DNA of 64,000 nucleotides from Aristolochia californica. Taxonomy: Eukaryota; Streptophyta; Magnoliopsida; Piperales; Aristolochiaceae. Of the stretch, positions 35,566 to 48,580 are shown in pieces (position 1 is the first letter of the stretch; the number at the start of each line of letters is the position of its first letter). The notes under the pieces are model-generated. The model saw nothing but the letters and a program-made list of their open reading frames with translations, was not told the DNA's origin and searched no databases. Made by a program: the position numbers and the translations under genes. The DNA is taken from contig JARWKL010000005.1 of NCBI GenBank assembly GCA_029961685.1, forward strand, positions 1,984,001-2,048,000. The letters are read 5' to 3'.

Positions 35566-37050
35566 TTCAATGCATAGGAATAAGCCTTCAACCACCAAGA
35601 GAGGAACAAAAAGAATTGTTTGAATGAATTCGATGTGTAGAAGTAAGAGTCCAAGGGTTTATATTTTTTTCCGAAAGCTGAGGAGGAAGGAAATAAAAAG
35701 CTCTAGAATTCCACATGTTGAGGTATCTTATAGTGATCTGGTAGGTTAGTACACTTTCAAAGTAGATCATCCAAGGAAAGAGAAAGTGAATTCTGAGGTG
35801 ACCGACTTTCCCTAGGGATGTATTATTTTATGTTAGGATGGCTTATAGAAAGTACCATAGAATGTAGATTTTTTTGTTAGTTAACATTATGACAAGTGCC
35901 AAAGGAATTTACTAATAAAATAGATTAATGATAAAATAACTAGGAAAGAGAGCATTCATGCTATTATAAGTCATTATATATTATAAATATTTTTTATTAG
36001 TTGACAAAAATCTTGTATTGACTACTATAGTTATAAAACATTTTTCTAATTAGATGACATAAATTTAAAAACAAGAAACACTGCTTAATTATGCATGGAA
36101 GTAGCAGGCTTTTCATTAAAAAAAAAGAAATACGATTTTTATTCTATTTATATTAATATATTTTGAATTAAATAGGATGAATTTGAATTTTTCTAAAAAA
36201 ATAAATTTATAATTAATTATAATGATTAAGAAAAAATAATAGTTTTTTATTCTTCTCCTGAGTGATTGATTTGTTTTTTATTCTCCCTTTGAGAATAATT
36301 GTCCTTGAATTATTTGGATTGATTGAGTTAGGATTTGTAGCCAAATCTCGAATAACAAATAAAGTTTGTGATGATTGTAAGAGAAATTATTCTAGAAGAT
36401 CCTTGAGGTGACTGATATTCATCCATGCATGGGGACGTCACCCTTGGCGTACCTTGCATGAGCAAGGTGGATGTCTCCTTTGCATGGGGGTGGATGTCGC
36501 TTCTTGTTGATTTTCATTGGCATGACTTCTATGCTAAAGCTTCTTTGTGTAGCTTGAAGTTGTGTAACAAATTAACCTATACCAAGCTTTTGCTTTCTAT
36601 TTCCATAAGTATAACGAACAATATAAATGAGGTAATACGTTTTTGTTTTATGTAGTTTTAATGAGAAGGACTTTTCTCAACATGAACAATGAAGCTAGTA
36701 AATTATCCATAAGAGTACTTAAGGATGAGCTAATCTGTGATGTATAACATCTAATGTGTCTCAATTTCATGGGCAGGATTAGATTATACATCTTTGGGCA
36801 TAAAATCTCTCTGTAAGGTACAATAATTTTTACTCTCAGTTGCCATTATTGACATATTGAGTGGAGCTCATAAACGCCTTAACGGAATTCTCCCATAGAT
36901 AACGGAATGTCTTGAAGGATGGGTTCATTATGTAAATTGTTTATTTTTAAATTTTAATTATTTAAGTAATTATCTTATTAAAGAATGGTCCTGTATGCAA
37001 TTTTGCAATAGGACCATTAGGGTTAAGGGTTTTTTGTTTTAAGGACCTTT
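35566..37050. repeat. Module M, copy 3
   Basis: Collinear with copy 1 but shorter: the segment equivalent to 10,900-11,140 is missing, and so is the one around 11,350-11,690. It keeps the extra section also found at 28,770-29,300. No gene. Confidence 0.7.
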
Positions 37051-38490
37051 TGAGGTGGTATCTTTTTAGGAAATGCAGCTTATCTGAAATAGCATGCGGC
37101 GGTATTTTTGAAGCTTGAATTGGCTTCCTCCGTAGCAAAGTTATCAGATAGAAAAAAGAGTCCCAGCCGTTTGATGAATCAAAGTCGGCAGGCTGCTTCG
37201 AGTTTCCGTCCTAGAAACTCACTCCCTCATTGTTGAAAAATTGAAAGCATCGGAAGGAGGAAACCCTTTTGACCTCTGAATGTCATGCTCTTACGGTTAC
37301 ATCATCGTGGTGTTTTTTCCTGACAGGGAACAAATCATTGAAGGCTGAATGGCAGGCAAATTAGCATCTTATGCAGCAGTTACGAAAACTGATGCTGCTC
37401 TAAATGGTGTTTTCAATCGCTGTTGAGCGATGCTGAAATGAGGCAGTTTACAGAGGTTTAGCTTACGATATGAAGGACGTTGTTGATGAAATGAACACTG
37501 AGCTTCTTCGATCGCAGCTGGATGAGAAGAGCAAAACCCATGAAGACCAGACTAGATAAGAGTCTTTGCAGCAGAAGAAAAATCATTCTCTCAAATATCA
37601 GATAGTTTCTGAGGCAAATGAGACTTGGAAAAATAACGGAGGGATGCTTTCAGCATTCTCCCTGCTCTAGACCTGAGCTACTTGTGCTTGGCTAAGGTTT
37701 TCCGAGAGGTTTTCCATATTATAATTATTACAATTATGGACAGCGGAGGGCTAAGATCAAGGAGCTTCCAAAATCTATCGTTAATTTGAAGCATTCGCGG
37801 CATCTTAATATAACATCCATAATTTGGAAACGCTACATTTAGATTATCGTTCCCATTTGCAAACCTCATGAATCTGCAACCTCTCTTCTTGTGAAATACA
37901 TTTTCGCTGTCTCACTCTATGTTTAAACATCTTCACCCCTGTCATCCAGAAAAAGCTGGGCCAGTTCTTGGGGATTAGACAAATAGCACAAGAGATTTGA
38001 TCATTGATTTTCCAGCAACTCGTTGTATGCAGCAACATCTCTTCAATGACGGAGTGCCAGTTCTTGGGGATTAGACAAATAGCACAAGAGGTTTGATCAT
38101 TGATTTTCCAGCAACTCGTTGTATGCTGAAACATCTTCTCTTCAGTGTCGGAGTCCTACAAGTGCCTCTAGAGGTCTGCATAGGCATAGAAACGAGATCA
38201 ACATTAAAATCGAAATAAAAATTTAATAAAATTAGGGATTATTTCTTCAGAGGTTTGGCTTACCATAGGGAGGACGTTGACGAAGAGATGAGCTTCTCCG
38301 ATCGCAGCTGGAGGAGAAGAGCAAAACGCATGAAGACCAGCTTTGCACCTTATTCCCTTCTCTCAGACTAGATAAGAGTATTTGTAACGGAAAAGAGGCA
38401 GTTGAGACGAGGTCAACACTGAGTTTCTTGGATTGCAGCAGGAGGAGAAGAACAAAACCCATGAAGATCAACGATGTTGTTCCATCCAAA
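37051..38490 (+). pseudogene. NLR coiled-coil fragments, copies 5 and 6
   Basis: 37,350 on reads AGKLASYAAVTKTDAALNG with the shared internal deletion. 37,450-37,555 reads LAYDMKDVVDEMNTELLRSQ, the EDVID-like region. 37,660-37,830 encodes LRR-like words in broken frames (SRSLQNLSLI-type spacing is not secure). 37,930-38,160 is a tandem pair of ~125-bp units with agctgggccagttcttgggg; 38,250-38,480 is another CC piece (RGLAYHREDVDEE, SFSDRSWRRR in a shifted frame). There is no intact frame and no P-loop. The minus-strand 202-codon ORF across 38,247-38,855 is antisense to these pieces and is not believed. Confidence 0.7.
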
Positions 38491-39260
38491 AACTCCCTTT
38501 CTCCCTCAATAATGGAGTCCCACCCTCGTGTCCAACATTTTCCATTAGAGCTCTGCATAGGAGTAGCAAGGAGATCAATATTAAAATACTGAAACAATCT
38601 ACATAGTGTTCTAGACACATACGCAAAAGGAAGGCCCAGAGCTCTTACCTCACAAAGGAACCTCCACCAACAGCAATAAGCCCCAACGCATCTTCTCAAC
38701 TGCTGAACTGATATTTGGAGACATGGAGCAAGCTTCAGCTTTGGCCCTGGACCTCGAGAGATGTTGAAGAAAGGCCAAACCTCCTCCATATTTAAGGCAA
38801 GAGGAGGGAATCCATTTATGCTTCGTGAGTACCCATTGGTGTCATTACCTGCCATGGAAATGTTGTGCCAGCTTGTTAGCTAGGTGGATTTCCACATTTG
38901 ACTTCCTACCTTCCCGAAGAAGAGTCATTCCTTGGTTGTACCACTTATTGCCAATTAATACTTGCCAGAAAAGTGTAAAATGAAGGCTGATAATTGTTTC
39001 TCTTTCAACTATGGAAAAAAACCTTTTCAAAACATGATATTTGCCCACCTACTTATAGGCATCTTTCATTCCTCCCCTACTCTCAGGAATGCCTTCAGGG
39101 GGTTCGAAATGGATCGACGTTCTAACCGATCAACAATTATTCGAACAATCCAAATTCAAATAAAGGATAATGGATCATCCTTGAACTCTCTTAATGGACA
39201 TCTATGTCTTATTAGGTCGGGATTGGAATATGAGAGCATTCATTATTTCTAGAAGTTAAG
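38491..39260 (+). repeat. WWRH module, copy 4 (partly deleted)
   Basis: Collinear with 62,130-62,880. The section encoding ISWW is missing (ggagacatggagcaagcttc follows a short deletion at 38,722). An open frame at 38,962-39,252 is an accident of the repeat. Its downstream half matches 54,265-54,600. Confidence 0.6.
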
Positions 39261-41390
39261 TGGATTCATAAATAGGAAAAATATTAGAAGAGGAAGTCGA
39301 TCGGTCTCAAGTCACGTAAGCCACATTTCTCGTAGAGAGGGAGGAGTTGTTCTTTCTTGTTAACATTAAATTTTATTTTAAAATTATTTTTAAAATTTAT
39401 ACATTAGGCTGCTCCACGTGGTTTCTATTGGAAAATCTATCGAATCAAATTCGTCCTACATAAACCTGATTATTTATCAAAACAAATTAAAAAACTATAG
39501 ATTTTGTAACTAGACACTAGTCTTAGTCGTAGTTTCGATTTTCTTTAATTACATATCTCACTTTCTAATATATCTTAAATGTCTCGAATTGGCCAAAAGT
39601 TTTGCAAATCAACATGAATACAAAATATAAAGATTAAAAATCTATTGTTGGATTTTAGAGTATACTTAGGGATTTAACATCTAGGTCTTATTAGGTTGGG
39701 AATGGATTACATCCATCATTACTAAAAGGAACCAAAAATAGGAAAAACATCATGCAAGGAATTCGGTCCTTAATCATGTGCACCGTGCATCTTGCATAGA
39801 AGAGCGGGGGGAGTGTTATGTATAATTATTATATTTAAAAATTATATATTTTGTTGCTTTGTGATGTTTCTATTGGAAAATATCTATCGAATTGGATCCA
39901 TAGTACATAAACCTAACTATCTTATCAAAACAAATGTAAAAAAACTTTCTTCATAGAGTTTACCTAATGGTCATTCTTAAATATTCAATTAATATATACA
40001 AGGCACATGGATTTAGTCCCAAGAACCTTTGAGAGATAAGGAAGAGGAAGATTAAATATTTCCTCCTTAATGACTTTTAGGGATTGGAATATGAGAGCAT
40101 TGATCTCTATTAACTGTTATGAGGAAACATAAATAGGAAAAACATCAAGAGAGGAGTTTGATCCCTAATTGTATACATAGTGCCTTGTGTACAAACAGGG
40201 GGGATTATGGCTGTGTTTTAATGTATAACTATTTTTGTATTATTTTAAATATATAATTTCAACAGGTTCACAAGTTTTCTCTTATAAACTCTATTGAGTT
40301 GGATCCGTAGTAAGTAAAACCCCATTATCTGATCGATTATTTTTAACTGTTAAGGGAACCTTAAATAGAAAGAATTTCAGGAGAGGAATTCAATCATTAA
40401 TCATGTACGTTGTGCATCTTGTACAGAGAAGGGGGAATTGTGCCTGCAAATTTTAATATATAATTGATTTTTTAATTATCTTAAACTTATATTTGGAGGT
40501 TTCGCAAAGGTTTTTGTTCGAAATATCTATTGAATTGTATCCTTAGTACATAAACTTGATTTTCTTACCAAAACAATTTCAAAAATCGTCTTCATAGAAA
40601 ATATCCATGAGTGTTTCAATAGTCGAAGAGAATACCTCGTGTCATTATGAAATATCCAATTAATAAATACATGCATCTAGGGTTTATCCAAAGAGCGCTT
40701 AAGAGACTAGGAAGAGTGGGTTTAAATACGTCCACCTCGATGACATTTAAGGATTTTAGACAGTATAAATTCTTTGTCTACTTACCAAGATTAGTAGAAG
40801 CTCGTCTAGGTGAAAGTCCCTTTTTCTTTAACTGCATTCTTAACTCTCCAATAGGTCTTAAGGATTGCAGCTTGTCCAAGGTTTTAACACTAAATGTCTA
40901 ATGGAATGGGTTATGTACCACAATTAAGGGTGGGTTAGGAATACGAGGGCAAGGCATGGTCAGGGTTATGTTTTCAATCTATCGCTAGTTTGGGGTTGTG
41001 TTTAAAATTGGGCAAGACATGATTATGTGTTTTGTTTGCCCCCCCTAAGTTAGGAAAAATTTAACTGTGCCCCGAGTTAACCCAGTGTTGGTTCTGTCGC
41101 AACCCGGACCGAGTCGACTCAAAGGCTTTCGCGTGGCTTCTGTTTCAGATCGAGTCAACTCGGGTCCAGATCATCCTGACTTGGGCCACTTAGTTTCTGC
41201 CACAGTATACCCGCCCAAGAATTTGGCGCGACTCGATAATATTTTTCTCTGATTGGATTATTATTTTTTTAAAAATTGAAAGATTATTCCTAGGTCAGCA
41301 CATTATTTAGAACAGATATGTGCATAGGATAATTTCATGGGACAATTTTACATGGATTATTTCATGGGTGAATTTTACAAGGATTATTTT
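39261..41390. repeat. Degenerate tandem-repeat region, copy 2
   Basis: About four diverged monomers with the same landmarks as 31,580-32,928 (at 39,200, 39,690, 40,080 and 40,330), then atgcatctagggtttatcca (40,670), agattagtagaagctcgtct (40,790) and a GC-richer end (41,070-41,230, gagtcgactcaaag). It is matched end to end by 54,600-56,750, which makes the pair a segmental duplication. At 41,039-41,045 it has only C7 where the other copy has C25. Confidence 0.8.
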
Positions 41391-41905
41391 GGGTTGAGTT
41401 AAATGGGCCCAAGCCAAGCTCATTTCAGTTACTACAATTGTGTTTCTTTTCATTAGACATTATTATTGAAGAAGAGGTAGCTTCATACTATTATTTATTT
41501 ATGTCCCTTTAAAAAAAACAAATTTATTTGTGGTTGGGAGTCCATGACAGATGAACTTCATCCCCATAAAAAATATCAAATTTTTGTGGTTGGGAGTCCA
41601 TGACGGAGGAACTTCATCCCCGTCAAAAATATCAAATTTATTTGTGGTTAGGAGTCCATGACAGAGGAACTTCATCCCCGTAAAAAATATCAAAATTTTT
41701 TGGTTGGGAGTCCATGACGGAGGAACTTCATCACCATAAAAAATATCAAATTTATTTGTGGTTGGGAGTCCATGACGGAGAAACTTCATCCACGTAAAAA
41801 ATATCAATTTTTTTTTGTGGTTGGAAGTCCATGACGAAGGAACTTCACCCCCGTAAAAAATATTTAATTTTTGTGGATGGAAGTCCACGACGGAGGAAGT
41901 TATCA
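41391..41905. repeat. Host repeat with ~50-bp minisatellite, copy B
   Basis: About seven units of gtccatgacggaggaacttc, catccccgtaaaaaatatc and tttttgtggttgggag, with unit lengths near 49-52 bp. Since this is not a multiple of three, the minus-strand ORF over it alternates between two short peptide patterns and is not a gene. It is collinear with 1-209 plus 8,678-8,872. Confidence 0.92.
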
Positions 41906-41926
41906 TTATATTTATGTTACTTGCCG

Positions 41927-41985
<59 letters not shown>
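41927..41985. repeat. Poly-C tract, 59 nt
   Basis: 59 uninterrupted C following ttgccg. The homologous site reads actctcccaaccccatt at 8,881-8,897 and actcccccatccccatt at 57,279, so a short C-rich patch has expanded greatly. Confidence 0.97.
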
Positions 41986-42688
41986 TATTCATTGCATATA
42001 TTACTCTACCACTTGAGAGTCGTTGTCCTATGGCGGGACACGGTGGTGGAGGTGGACACTTCAAAGCAATGTCTTAACGGCTAGGAGTGATTTACTCTCA
42101 CTGATATTATACTAGTTGGGCCTCATGAACGAGAGCACCAACGTGAAGGGGAGTGTTGGAAGACGAAGCCATATTATACAAAAAATATTTTATACATCAT
42201 TTGCAGCAAGTTGGGAGTACATGTTGTTCTCTCACCCCCAGCTTGAGGGGGAGTGTTGGAAGACAGGGCCCAAGCCCACACGACCAAAGAAGATTCACAT
42301 ATCCAAGTGTATTAGAAGATGGGCCCAAGCCCATAAGATCAAGGAAGACCCATGCATCTAAGAGATATAGAAGGCAGACTCAAGGTCCACAGATCAAGGA
42401 GAAGGTCCATAGCCCATATATATTGAGGGCAGGATGGTAAATAAAGGGTCATCTCATAGAGATGGTATTGATATAATGAAGTTAAAGTTTCAGGGTTAAA
42501 ACCCTAAACCCTAAACCCTAAGTTCAGGGATATTATTTTAATATAGTAGTTTCATTAATCTATAAATAGAGCTTCAGGGGGGAGGGTTAGGAATCAATTC
42601 CACAACCCTTCTTCCTCCAATTTTCTCCCAATGGGTTTCTTTCCCTTTTTCTCCATGAGCTAAATTCTTGGAGTCCTGAAAATCAACA
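41986..42688 (+). mobile_element. Copia-like 3' end and LTR, copy B
   Basis: Two TGTTGGAAGAC starts, at 42,154 and 42,254. The second follows the purine tract cagcttgagggggag, and the LTR runs to GAAAATCAACA at 42,688 (435 bp). It contains gggcccaagccca repeats, the telobox-like aaaccctaaaccctaaaccc (42,497-42,520) and tctataaatagagctt. This is the fullest copy of this LTR in the window. Confidence 0.75.
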
Positions 42689-43670
42689 ATTAGAATATTA
42701 ACAACAATCGATTCAACTTATTGGTAGCATAGTACTCGGTTACAACTTATTAATTAGTGTACATCTTCCTTATTTACATGGACTTGTTGCAAATTATCTC
42801 ATGTGTCTTTATTACTCTTAAAGACTTTTACTATTTACCAGTTATCCATTGCTATATAAGAATATATTTGGTATGTGTTATTTGGGCATTGGCTCATTAC
42901 CACAACTGGTATTGTGTCTCTTTGATTGAGACATTATTATTGAAGATGAACTCCTCAGTTGTTTGCCTTGGGTTCATTATTTGCTGACTGTTATCGGCAT
43001 TGGTTCATATGATGAAGAATTTGGATTACTTCATAAAAAAGCACATGATAGCCCCAACTTTTTCATCTTGTCTTCCTATTGATTCCCCATTGCCTTTTTA
43101 TTATTTGGTAGCATTTCTCCAACCGTTCTTTAGTTGACTCTCACTTACCCCTTTGGCCAACCATTTTGGAGTGTAGTTTTGGTTGGTCCTTTTGATATAT
43201 GTAGGTGATTTTTAAGTCCATTGAGGCTTTTTATTGGTACCCTTAGGTTTTTTTTTTTGTCTTGTGATTGACATGCATTACCCACTTTAGTGATTATTAT
43301 CACTATATTTGTTTGAAATCATTTTAAGTTGGTTTTGACTTGTGTTTTATCACCCAATTCTATCCCTTGAGAGTATGTACCCAATGTCGCAGTTGTCCTT
43401 GGGACACCGTGATGGAGGAGATTATTATTACATCTATGCTATTTTTTTTATGTTGGGATCATTGCCATTACCTACCAGCTTGAAGGGGAGAGTTGGAAGA
43501 TATGAGGTAATTTTTCGTGACATTGATGTAATTAGTTCATATTTCTTGTCTCTTCTTCACTATTACTAGGGTGAAGGGTATAATTACAATATTGGTACTT
43601 TTAGCATCTATAAATATAGCTTAAGGGAAAGGGTTTAGACTAATCCCACAACCCTAATTCTCTAGCTCGG
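42689..43670 (+). mobile_element. Decayed copia internal 3' region and truncated LTR, copy B
   Basis: Near-identical to 9,411-10,385, including the purine tract (43,476, cagcttgaaggggag) and the LTR start gttggaagatatgagg. It holds no usable frame. Confidence 0.65.
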
Positions 43671-44011
43671 GAGATTCAATGCATAGGAACAAGCCTTCAA
43701 CCACCAAGAGAGGAACAAAAAAAATTGTTTGAATGAATTCGATGTGTACAAGTAAGCGTCCAAGGGTTTATATAGTTTTTCAAAAGCCAAGGAGGAAGGA
43801 AATAAAAAGCTCTAGAATTCCACATGTTGAGGTATCTTACGGTGATCTGGTGGGTTACTACACTTAGAAAGTAGATCATCCAGGGAAAGAGAAAGTGAAT
43901 TATGAGGTGATTGACTTTCCCTAGGGAATGTACTTATTTTATGTTACTATGGCCTATAGACAGTACAATAGAATGTATATTTTTTTGTTAGTTAGCATTA
44001 TGACGAGTGCC

Positions 44012-46404
44012 TAGGGGTGGCTTCGAACCGAGCCAGCTCGAGTTCAGCTCGGTTCGATTCATTATCTATCGAGCTCGAGCTAAATCGGCTCGTTTACCAT
44101 AACAAGCCAAGCTCGACCGAGGCCAGGTTCGGTTTGTCAGCTCGCGAGCCTGCTCGAAGTAAGTTGGATCGGTATCGGGATTGCGAGTGAGCGGGGGAGC
44201 GGGAGTGGGATCGAGAGGGAGGGGGGAAAAAAATTTTCCTCCCCTCATCACCGCTGACCCCTTCCGTCGGCTGTTGTCGCCACCTCTACCGCCGTCGCAG
44301 CTGTTTGTCGGCCGTCTCTACCGCTGTCGCAGCTGCTCATCGACCGCCTTTGTGGCCGTCCATTCGATTTCTTCCTCTCCTCGCCGTCGCCTCTGTTTTC
44401 GTCATCGCCGCTTTCGTCACCGCCGCTTCCGTCGTCGCCGCCTCCATCATAGTCATCATCCCCAACGATAGGTCCTCCCAGGCGCCGTAACCCCCTTCCC
44501 TCTGCGTCGTCTCGGCGAAAAACCAGAACCTAAGTTCAGGGGAGAAATAATCTCCCCCCTCGCACGTGCGAGATCATAAAGTAAAAAAAAAACTTTTTCC
44601 TCTAGAAAAAATTAAAAATAAATTTTATAGAAATAAGTTTCAATAAACTATTAGTGTCTCATGTTTTTTTAAATATTTTTCTAATTGAACTTTTTTATTA
44701 AAAATCATATAATTTTCTAAGTAAGATTTTCGTACCAAGATGGGGTAGAAAGTTGTATAGAAAATTTTTGAATAAGTATTTAACAGTTGATGCTGTAATA
44801 CTTTTATTATGAAGCAATTTTCATTGCAATTTTGTGTTTGATATTTTATTTAATTAAAATTTTATCGATAAATATAATAATATATTAGATTGATTATTAA
44901 TTTTTATTTATTTCCCTAGAAGAGACAATAAAAGGTCCGTTTAACTTTCCTAAGAAAATTTTAAAATATTTCTTGTAATTTTCTAATAAGTCACTAATAG
45001 TAATAAGATTTTATTTAAAGGTTTTTTTGGGAATATGTATCATAGGAAAAATATTTTTAGTTTTTCCTAGAATATAAATTTTCATCTAGGGGCACTAAGG
45101 AAGCCATAATAAATTATGATCAGATTCAAAAATTACAAAACAAGCTAGACAACAATTGGAGTAAAAAATATTAATATTGGTGCATTTTAATCCATTATTG
45201 AAATTCAATCCTGAACCTCCCCTATCATTATTTTTTTTTAAAATGTATGCATAATTTTATATATAATTTATTCAAAGGCACCCCTACGTGCCGGATCATA
45301 AACAAGGAAAAAAAACTCTTTGTCCCTTCCTCATGGCTCTTAAAGAAATTGAAAAGATATTTGAGTAGAAATCCGTTTCTAGAGACTATTAGTGGTTTTT
45401 TCAATAAATGTTGAAAAGATATTTTTAGTAGAAATATAGGGACCATTAGTGCCTCATATTTTTTCAAAATATTTTTCTAATTATAATTTATTTTTAAAAA
45501 ATTATATAATTTTCTAAGTAAGATTTTCTTGCCAAGATGGGTTAGAAAACCATATAGAAAAATTTTGAATAAGCATTTGACAGTTGATGATATAATACTT
45601 TGAGCATGAGGCAATTTTCATAGCAATTTTGTGTTTGATATTTTATGTGATTAAAAATTTATCGATAAGTATAATAATATATTAGAATAATTATTAATTT
45701 TTATTTATTTCCTTAGAAAAGGCAATAAGAGGTCCATTTAACTTTCCTAAGAAAAATTTAAAATATTTCTTGTAATTTTCTAGTAAGTCTGTAATAGTAA
45801 TAGGATTTTATTTAAAGGATTTATAGTTTTTATTTGGGTGATTGTAAATTGATAGTGATATTTCATTTAATTTTGTTGTGTTTGATTATTGTATGAAGTT
45901 TATTTATAATGTTATGCAGTGTATGGAGTGTTTAGACTATTTTATGGAATGCATAAACAATTTCACGGAGTGTATATGGAATGTATAGATAATTTTATGA
46001 AGTGTTTATGGAGTGTTTATGCAGGTATTATGTATATTGATTATGTCCAATTTTAAGTAGAGGTCATGCCGAATTTTATACAAGTATTATATATAGATTA
46101 TGCTCAATTTTAAGTAGAGGTTATGCCCAATCTTATACACGTATTATATATATAAGTTAAGCACAATTTTATGTAAAATGTATGCATAATTTTATATATA
46201 TTTTATTCGATATATATTTTTTGAAAAATTTTAAATATATGTTGAGGCTCGAGCTCGGCTCGAACTCATTGGGCTCGAGCTCGATAACAATTTTAGGCTC
46301 GAGATGAGGCTCGACTCGAAGCTCGGTACAAAATATTTAAATCAAGCTCGACTCCAACATAAGCAGGTCCGGGCTCGGCTCGGCTCGGCTTGGTGCCACC
46401 CCTA
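44012..46404. mobile_element. Non-autonomous hAT-like transposon
   Basis: The 2,393-bp insertion begins TAGGGGTGGC and ends GCCACCCCTA, a 10-bp terminal inverted repeat of hAT type, and is flanked by the 8-bp duplication cgagtgcc (44,004-44,011 and 46,405-46,412). Paralogue 1 has one uninterrupted copy of the site at 10,730-10,737. Both subterminal regions are rich in GAGCTCG and GGCTCG words. No transposase is seen. A GC-rich 44,180-44,480 patch, open in two frames, gives only low-complexity Arg/Ser/Pro peptides. Confidence 0.92.
44648..45822. repeat. ~380-bp internal direct repeat of the hAT-like element
   Basis: 44,648-45,022 and 45,430-45,822 are diverged direct copies (shared words: ataattttctaagtaagatt, caattttgtgtttgatattt, taactttcctaagaaaa). 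The ~400-bp spacer and AT-rich composition suggest an old duplication inside the transposon. Confidence 0.85.
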
Positions 46405-48060
46405 CGAGTGCCAAAGGAATTCACTAATAAAAAATATTAATGATAAAATAACTAGGAAAGAGGGCATTCATGCTATTATAAGTCATTATATATTATAAAT
46501 ATTTTTTATCAGTTGACAAAAATCTTGTATTGACTACTTTAGTTATAAAATAATTTTCTAATTAGATGACATAAATTTAAATCGTAAAGGAAATTTAGAA
46601 TTAAATTTAAATTTATTGTATATAATTAAATTATTCAATTAAAATTTTTTATAAGAAAATTTAAATTTTTTTAAAGATATAAAATGATTTTTAATTAAAT
46701 AAAAATTATATTTTTATTATGAATTAAATTCGTAATTAATTTATTCACCAACAATGATAACTAATCAAAAAAAGTTCAAGGATATTATATGAAAATTATA
46801 AAACATTATAAAATATTTATCAAATAATCATAATTTCAAAAAATAAAAACTGCTTAATTATGCATGGAAGTACCAGGCTTTTCATAAAAAAAAAAAGAAA
46901 TACGATTTTTAATTACATTTAAATTAATATATATTGATTAAAATAAAATTTGAATTAAATAGCATGAATTTGAATTTTGATAAAAATAAATAAATTTATA
47001 ATTAATTATTATGATTAAAAAATAATAATAGTTCATAAAATTTTAATCAATCTGATTACTAATTATGAAATTTATAGAAAAAAAGAACGAAGAAGAAGAC
47101 AAAGGAAGAACGAAGGAGGACGAATGAGCGATGTGAAAACCTACGAAGGCAACCAAGGATGGAAAGTAAAATTCTAACTATAGAGGTGGATTTTATGTTC
47201 CATCGTTTTCTTCAGAAACGGGGTGATTCACTCTCTGTGAGCAAAGTGAATTCCACCATGACTTTCTAGGTTGACAAATATTGGAAAACCACTTTCTCTA
47301 GAGAAATCGAATCTTCCAAAGTTTTCCCTACATACTAACAGGCAACTAGGTGTCTTTACAAATTTGTACAAACCAATGGGTTGTTCCTTCTATTATTCTT
47401 CCATGATTCTTGGATCTTGATCCTCCTCTCTTGAGTGATTGATTTGTGAAGATAATTGTCCTTGAATGATTTGGATTGATTGAGTAGGATTTGTAGGGGA
47501 ATATCGAATAGCAAATAAAGTTTGTGGTGGGTCCCTCATATGAGTGATTGTAAGAGAAATTATTCAAGAGGATCCTTGAGGTGACTGAGATTCATCCATG
47601 CATGGGGACGTCACCCTCTGCGTGCCTTGCATGAGCAATGTGGATGTCTCCTTTGCATGGGGGTGGATGTCGCTTCTTAAGGATGAGCTTATCAATGTTC
47701 CGTAATTTGAATATATAAAATTTTATTATGTAAATTGTTTATTTTTAAATTTTAATTGTTTAAGTAATTATCTTATTAAAGAATGGTCCTGTATGCAATT
47801 TTGCAATAGGACCATTAGGGTTAAGGGTTTTTTGTTTTAAGGACCATTTGAGGTGGTACCTTTTTAGGAAATGCAGCTTATCTGAAATAGCAGGCGGCGG
47901 TATTTTGGAAGCTTGAACTGGCTTCCTCCGTAGCAATGTTATGAGATAGAAAAAAGAGTCCCAACCGTTTGATGAATCAAAGTCGGAAGGCTGCTTCGAG
48001 TTTCCGTCGGAGGAAACCCTCTTGACCTCTGAGTGTCATGCTCTTACGGTTATATCATCG

Positions 48061-48580
48061 TGGTGTTTTTTCCTGACAGGGAACAAATCATTAAAGGCTG
48101 CATGGCAGGCAAATTAGCATCTGATGCAGCAGTTACGAAAACTGACGCCGCTCTAAATGGTGTTTCCAACCGCTGTTGGGCGATGCTGAAATGAGGCAGT
48201 TTACAGAGGTTTGGAAACGCTACATTTAGATTATCGTTCCCATTTGAAATAGATTTACGCTATCCCACTCTGTTTAAAAAGGAAAAGCTTCAAGAGATCA
48301 AATATTAGAAAGTTTGTTGAGTTTATTAACATAACATTAGGTTAAATAAGCAAAAACATTAGAAAATCATGTCTTCCAGATGATGAACAATTTTGATCAT
48401 TGATTTTCCAGCAACCGCTATTGAGCGATGCTAAAATGGGGCAGTTTACAGAGGACCCCGTGCGTTCCTGGGTGACGATGAGATCAACACTGAGCTTCTT
48501 GGATCGCAGCTGGAGGAGAAGAACAATAGCCTCGAAGACCAGCTACACACCTTATTCCCTTCTCTAGACTAGGTAAGAGT
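48061..48580 (+). pseudogene. NLR coiled-coil fragment, copy 7
   Basis: Near-identical to copy 1 (12,255-12,712). It starts AGKLASDAAVTKTDAALNG at 48,100, carries the same internal deletion at 48,163, and later has DEINTELLGSQLEEKNN and LEDQLHTLFPS. It then joins sequence of the tandem-repeat type at 48,587. Confidence 0.8.

Larger units (their letters stand above)
43671..48060. repeat. Module M, copy 4, split by a hAT-like element
   Basis: Left part 43,671-44,011 and right part 46,405-48,060 are collinear with 10,386-12,270 and very similar. The unoccupied Mutator target site is at 47,003-47,011. Confidence 0.8.

Noticed and set aside
38247..38855. 202-codon minus-strand ORF
   Set aside because: Antisense to NLR coiled-coil and WWRH repeat sequence that is disrupted in paralogues; no domain recognised.
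40647..40901. ORFs at 40,647-40,901 and 55,965-56,243 giving similar 84-92-residue peptides
   Set aside because: Both are the same tandem-repeat monomer in duplicated segments; the other monomers (48,600, 63,650) are interrupted in this frame, so conservation reflects duplication.
41520..41905. CRISPR-like array
   Set aside because: Units are contiguous ~50-bp tandem repeats without unique spacers, in a plant genome.
41499..41906. 135-codon minus-strand ORF over the minisatellite (also 56,850-57,134 and 8,617-8,850)
   Set aside because: Units of about 49-52 bp shift the frame each time, giving two alternating peptide patterns. This is a product of the repeat, not a conserved protein.
44181..44490. 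GC-rich ORFs of 61-96 codons inside the hAT-like element
   Set aside because: Overlapping frames with Arg/Ser/His-rich low-complexity peptides and no transposase motif.
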